Origin: Ochrobactrum sp. RH2CCR150 | GTDB lineage: Bacteria; Pseudomonadota; Alphaproteobacteria; Rhizobiales; Rhizobiaceae | Reading direction: 5' to 3' | Assembly: GCA_014138095.1 (NCBI GenBank) | Contig: JACGXE010000010.1 | Span: 62,001 to 126,000 of the forward strand | DNA length: 64,000 bases | Part shown: positions 61,670 to 64,000 of the stretch, one piece after another | Layout: every line of letters begins with the position of its first letter | How positions within the stretch are numbered: position 1 is the stretch's first letter | The notes under the pieces: generated by a model | The model's database searches: none | Told to the model about the DNA's origin: nothing | Seen by the model: the letters and a program-made list of their open reading frames with translations, nothing else | Translations under genes and position numbers: made by a program

Positions 61670-63256
61670 ATGCATATCAGAAAAGCTGGCCTTGGCCTGT
61701 TTCTCGCGGCCTTTTCGCTTGCGACGGCGTCGTCCCACGCCGAAGAAGTAAAGCGCGGCGGCACAGTCATTGTCCATATGAATACCGAGCAGGGCGTCCT
61801 CAACCCTGCGCTTCGCGCCTCCACCGGCGTTTATCAGATCACCGGCCGCATCATGGAGCCGCTGATCGACCGCACCTATGAGGGCTATGTGCCGGTTCTG
61901 GCAACGAGCTGGTCTTCGTCGGAAGACGGCAAGGCCATCACCTTCAAGCTGCGCGAGAATGTGCGCTGGCACGACGGCCAGCCGTTCACCTGCGATGACG
62001 TTTCGTTCAGCGCGATGAACCTCTGGAAGAAGCTGCTTAACTATTCGACGACGCTTCAGGCCAATCTTGAGGCTGTCGACTGTACCGACCCGCATACCGC
62101 CGTGTTCCGCTATTCCAAGCCGATGCCGCTGGAATTGCTGGTCGCAGCCATGCCGGATCTCGGTCATCCGGTGCCAAAGCATCTTTATGAAGGCACCGAT
62201 ATTCTGAAGAACAAGTACAATTCCGCGCCGGTCGGTACGGGTCCGTTCAAGTTCGTCGAATATGAGCGTGGCCAGCACATCATTGCCGAACGCAATGACG
62301 ATTACTGGCGTGGCAAGGAATATCCTTACCTCGACCGCATCATCTGGCGTTTCATGCCGGACAAGGCTGCAGCTGCCGCAGCGCTTGAAGCTGGTGAGAT
62401 GATGGAAACCGCCTTCAACGGCATTTCCATGTCGGATACCGAGCGCCTCCAGAAGGATGGCCGTTTCGACACCGGCACCAAGGGCTTCGAAAACAACGTC
62501 GCCCACTCGACCATCGAGTTCAACCTGCGCAATCCGATCCTTGCCAATCTGAAGGTTCGTCAGGCGATCTATCACGCGCTCGACATTGATTTTGCGATCA
62601 AGACGATCATGCGCGGCTACGCAAAGCCGGGCCGTGGTCCGATCCCGAGCGCTGGTGGCGCAAATTATACCGATCAGGTCCAGACCTATCCTTATGACGT
62701 CGAAAAGGCCAAGAAGCTGCTCGATGAGGCCGGCTATCCGGCAGGCCCCGACGGCATTCGCTTCAAGCTGCGCCATCGTCCGGCGCCATGGGGCGAATAT
62801 ACGCAGCTTTGGGCTGAATATTATGCGCAGGCCATGAAAGAAGTCGGCATTGACGTCGAAATCCTGACCAATGATGCCCCGGGCTTCCTGAACGGCGTTT
62901 ATCGCGATCACGACTTCGACACAGCAAGCGGCTGGCACCAGTTCCGTTCTGACCCGGCAGTCTCGACCACCGTCTGGCTGCGTTCCGGCGCTCCGGTCGG
63001 CACGGCATGGTCCAACCAGTTCGACTACAAGTCTGACGAAATGGACAGCCTGATCGACAAAGCCGCAAGCGAGCTCGACCCTGCCAAGCGCGCCGATCTC
63101 TACCATCAGATCCAGCAGCTTGAGATGAAGGACCTGCCGGTCATCTTCGCCATCGAACATCCGTTCGTCGGTGTGACCAACAAGGTTCTCAAGAACCACC
63201 ACAATACGCCACGGTGGGATTCCTCAAGCTGGTACGACCTCTGGATCGACCAATAA
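61670..63256 (+). CDS. Peptide-type ABC binding protein (family 5)
   Basis: This 528-residue binding protein has a signal peptide (LGLFLAAFSLATASSHAEE) with start at 61670 after AGGGGAAC; a longer frame from 61547 lacks a signal. Family 5 features are EDGKAITFKLRENVRWHDGQPFTCDDVSFS, APVGTGPFKF and LKVRQAIYHALDIDFAI. The gene opens an importer operon whose permease follows. Ligand is probably a di- or oligopeptide, but members also take up other compounds. Confidence 0.93.
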   Translation: MHIRKAGLGLFLAAFSLATASSHAEEVKRGGTVIVHMNTEQGVLNPALRASTGVYQITGRIMEPLIDRTYEGYVPVLATSWSSSEDGKAITFKLRENVRWHDGQPFTCDDVSFSAMNLWKKLLNYSTTLQANLEAVDCTDPHTAVFRYSKPMPLELLVAAMPDLGHPVPKHLYEGTDILKNKYNSAPVGTGPFKFVEYERGQHIIAERNDDYWRGKEYPYLDRIIWRFMPDKAAAAAALEAGEMMETAFNGISMSDTERLQKDGRFDTGTKGFENNVAHSTIEFNLRNPILANLKVRQAIYHALDIDFAIKTIMRGYAKPGRGPIPSAGGANYTDQVQTYPYDVEKAKKLLDEAGYPAGPDGIRFKLRHRPAPWGEYTQLWAEYYAQAMKEVGIDVEILTNDAPGFLNGVYRDHDFDTASGWHQFRSDPAVSTTVWLRSGAPVGTAWSNQFDYKSDEMDSLIDKAASELDPAKRADLYHQIQQLEMKDLPVIFAIEHPFVGVTNKVLKNHHNTPRWDSSSWYDLWIDQ

Positions 63257-63267
63257 GCAATAAACAA

Positions 63268-63290
63268 CCGCTGCCGGTTTCCGGCAGCGG
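63268..63290 (+). other. Intercistronic hairpin between binding protein and DppB-like permease
   Basis: CCGCTGCCGG (63268-63277) and CCGGCAGCGG (63281-63290) form a perfect 10-bp stem with a TTT loop, 12 bases after the binding-protein stop. The following TTCCCCC is not a strong T-run. Confidence 0.6.
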
Positions 63291-63342
63291 TTCCCCCACT
63301 TTTATGAATGCTGACTATGAATATCTTGCAGGATAATCCGCA

Positions 63343-64000
63343 ATGTCCCTGCCCCCAATTCTGACTTTTGCGCTGCGCCGTATCTTGCAGGCAATCCCCG
63401 TCATTCTCCTCATCATGATCGGGGCGTTTCTGCTGATCAAGCTTGCGCCCGGCGACACGGTTGACGCGCTTGTTGGCGACATGGGCGGCGCTGATCCGCA
63501 ATTTGTTGCCAATCTGCGCACCGAATATGGCCTCGACCAACCGGTCTGGGTGCAGCTGTGGATTTACATGACCAAGCTGGCGCGGTTCGACTTCGGCTGG
63601 TCCTATGTCTATGAACTGCCTGTACTCGATGTGCTGAAGGCACGTCTTGTGCCAACGCTCCTGCTCATGCTCTCTTCCCTGTCAGTAGCCTTCATTTTCG
63701 GTATCGCGCTCGGCGCTTTCGCGGCGCGCAAGGCCTATTCGCTGACCGACAATGTCATTTCAACACTTGGCCTTGTCTTCTACGCCATGCCGAGTTTCTT
63801 CCTCAGCCTCATCTTGATGTTCATCTTTTCCGTCAAGCTGGGCTGGCTGCCGGTCGGCGGTTACAAGACACTTGGCGGGTTTTATACCGGCTGGAAGAAT
63901 GTCTGGGATATCGCGGTTCACCTCGTCATGCCGACGACGGCGCTTTCGCTTATCTATCTCGCCTTCTACATGCGCCTGATGCGCACAAGCGTGCTGGAAG
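63343..64000 (+). CDS. Peptide-type ABC permease (DppB-like), 3' truncated by window edge
   Basis: The frame is open from the ATG at 63343 to the end of the window (219 codons). LTFALRRILQAIPVILLIMIGAFLLIKLAPGD at the N-terminus is the DppB/OppB signature, followed by LRTEYGLDQPVWVQLWIYMTKLARFDFGWSYVY and several helices. The visible part ends before the EAA loop, in YLAFYMRLMRTSVLE. DppC- and ATPase-type genes are expected beyond the window. Confidence 0.93.
   Translation, partial: MSLPPILTFALRRILQAIPVILLIMIGAFLLIKLAPGDTVDALVGDMGGADPQFVANLRTEYGLDQPVWVQLWIYMTKLARFDFGWSYVYELPVLDVLKARLVPTLLLMLSSLSVAFIFGIALGAFAARKAYSLTDNVISTLGLVFYAMPSFFLSLILMFIFSVKLGWLPVGGYKTLGGFYTGWKNVWDIAVHLVMPTTALSLIYLAFYMRLMRTSVLE

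Noticed and set aside
61655-63202. A 515-codon open frame on the strand opposite the binding-protein gene
   Set aside because: It mirrors a clear family 5 binding protein with signal peptide and motifs. Its translation has no recognisable domain, and its length follows from third-position GC bias. The same holds for long opposite-strand frames at 2987-4006, 47601-48836 and 50537-51796.

Overview
The window looks like part of a chromosome of an alphaproteobacterium of the order Hyphomicrobiales, most likely Ochrobactrum/Brucella. The grounds are protein similarity by eye, moderate-to-high GC, dense ABC-transporter operons and Shine-Dalgarno-led genes. The genus is an inference. No rRNA, tRNA, CRISPR array, insertion sequence or phage gene is visible. 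Genes are tightly packed (many 4-base ATGA overlaps), with about 61 coding regions; the first and last are cut by the window edges.

Layout. (1) 1-10374, + strand: a sugar-acid operon. It has a DapA/KdgD-type lyase (5' cut), a Tat-exported binding protein with ATPase and two permeases, a mandelate racemase-family enzyme, an SMP-30 lactonase, uronate dehydrogenase, an IlvD/Edd sugar-acid dehydratase and an RraA/HMG-aldolase-like protein. Together they could import and oxidise uronic/aldonic acids. (2) 10429-11426, - strand: a ParD-like protein translationally coupled to a second-type methionine aminopeptidase, with a perfect palindrome over the promoter. (3) 11692-16990, +: an AfuABC-like hexose-phosphate importer plus an inositol-monophosphatase-family enzyme. 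(4) 17068-22050, -: three envelope proteins, a membrane-anchored TPR regulator and a small orphan protein. (5) 22311-34772, +: a secreted Cys-type arylsulfatase, a MoxR-Bat (aerotolerance) operon, a true formylglycine-generating enzyme, a periplasmic HAD phosphatase, a DUF2092 protein, a Gly/Pro/His-rich protein and a MipA/OmpV protein. Four copies of one 16-bp motif, ATTTACCGTAACGTAC, sit upstream of four transcription units in regions 4-5, always pointing toward the gene. This suggests one sulfatase/envelope regulon.

(6) 34752-42876, -: a compact unassigned cluster. It holds a class III aminotransferase, an arginase-fold protein, two ArnE/ArnF-like four-helix proteins, an alpha/beta hydrolase with a Cys nucleophile, a FemAB/GNAT-like transferase and a HAD phosphatase. 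A PmrAB/QseBC-type two-component system lies upstream on the same strand. I read it as a candidate undescribed envelope-modification or small-amine pathway. (7) 42983-50102, -: a peptide/nickel-type ABC importer with a YtcJ-like amidohydrolase. (8) 50420-52792, -: NADP-glutamate dehydrogenase and a DMT exporter. (9) 52906-59610: a polyamine-type ABC operon with a cupin and a DadA/PuuB-like oxidase, divergent from an XRE-cupin regulator. (10) 59759-64000: a VOC-SDR pair, divergent from a second peptide-type ABC operon that runs off the window.

At all five places where a binding-protein gene is followed by its transporter partners, the gap contains a strong GC-rich hairpin (2036, 12750, 46752, 57735, 63268). 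This is a shared way to make more binding protein than membrane complex.
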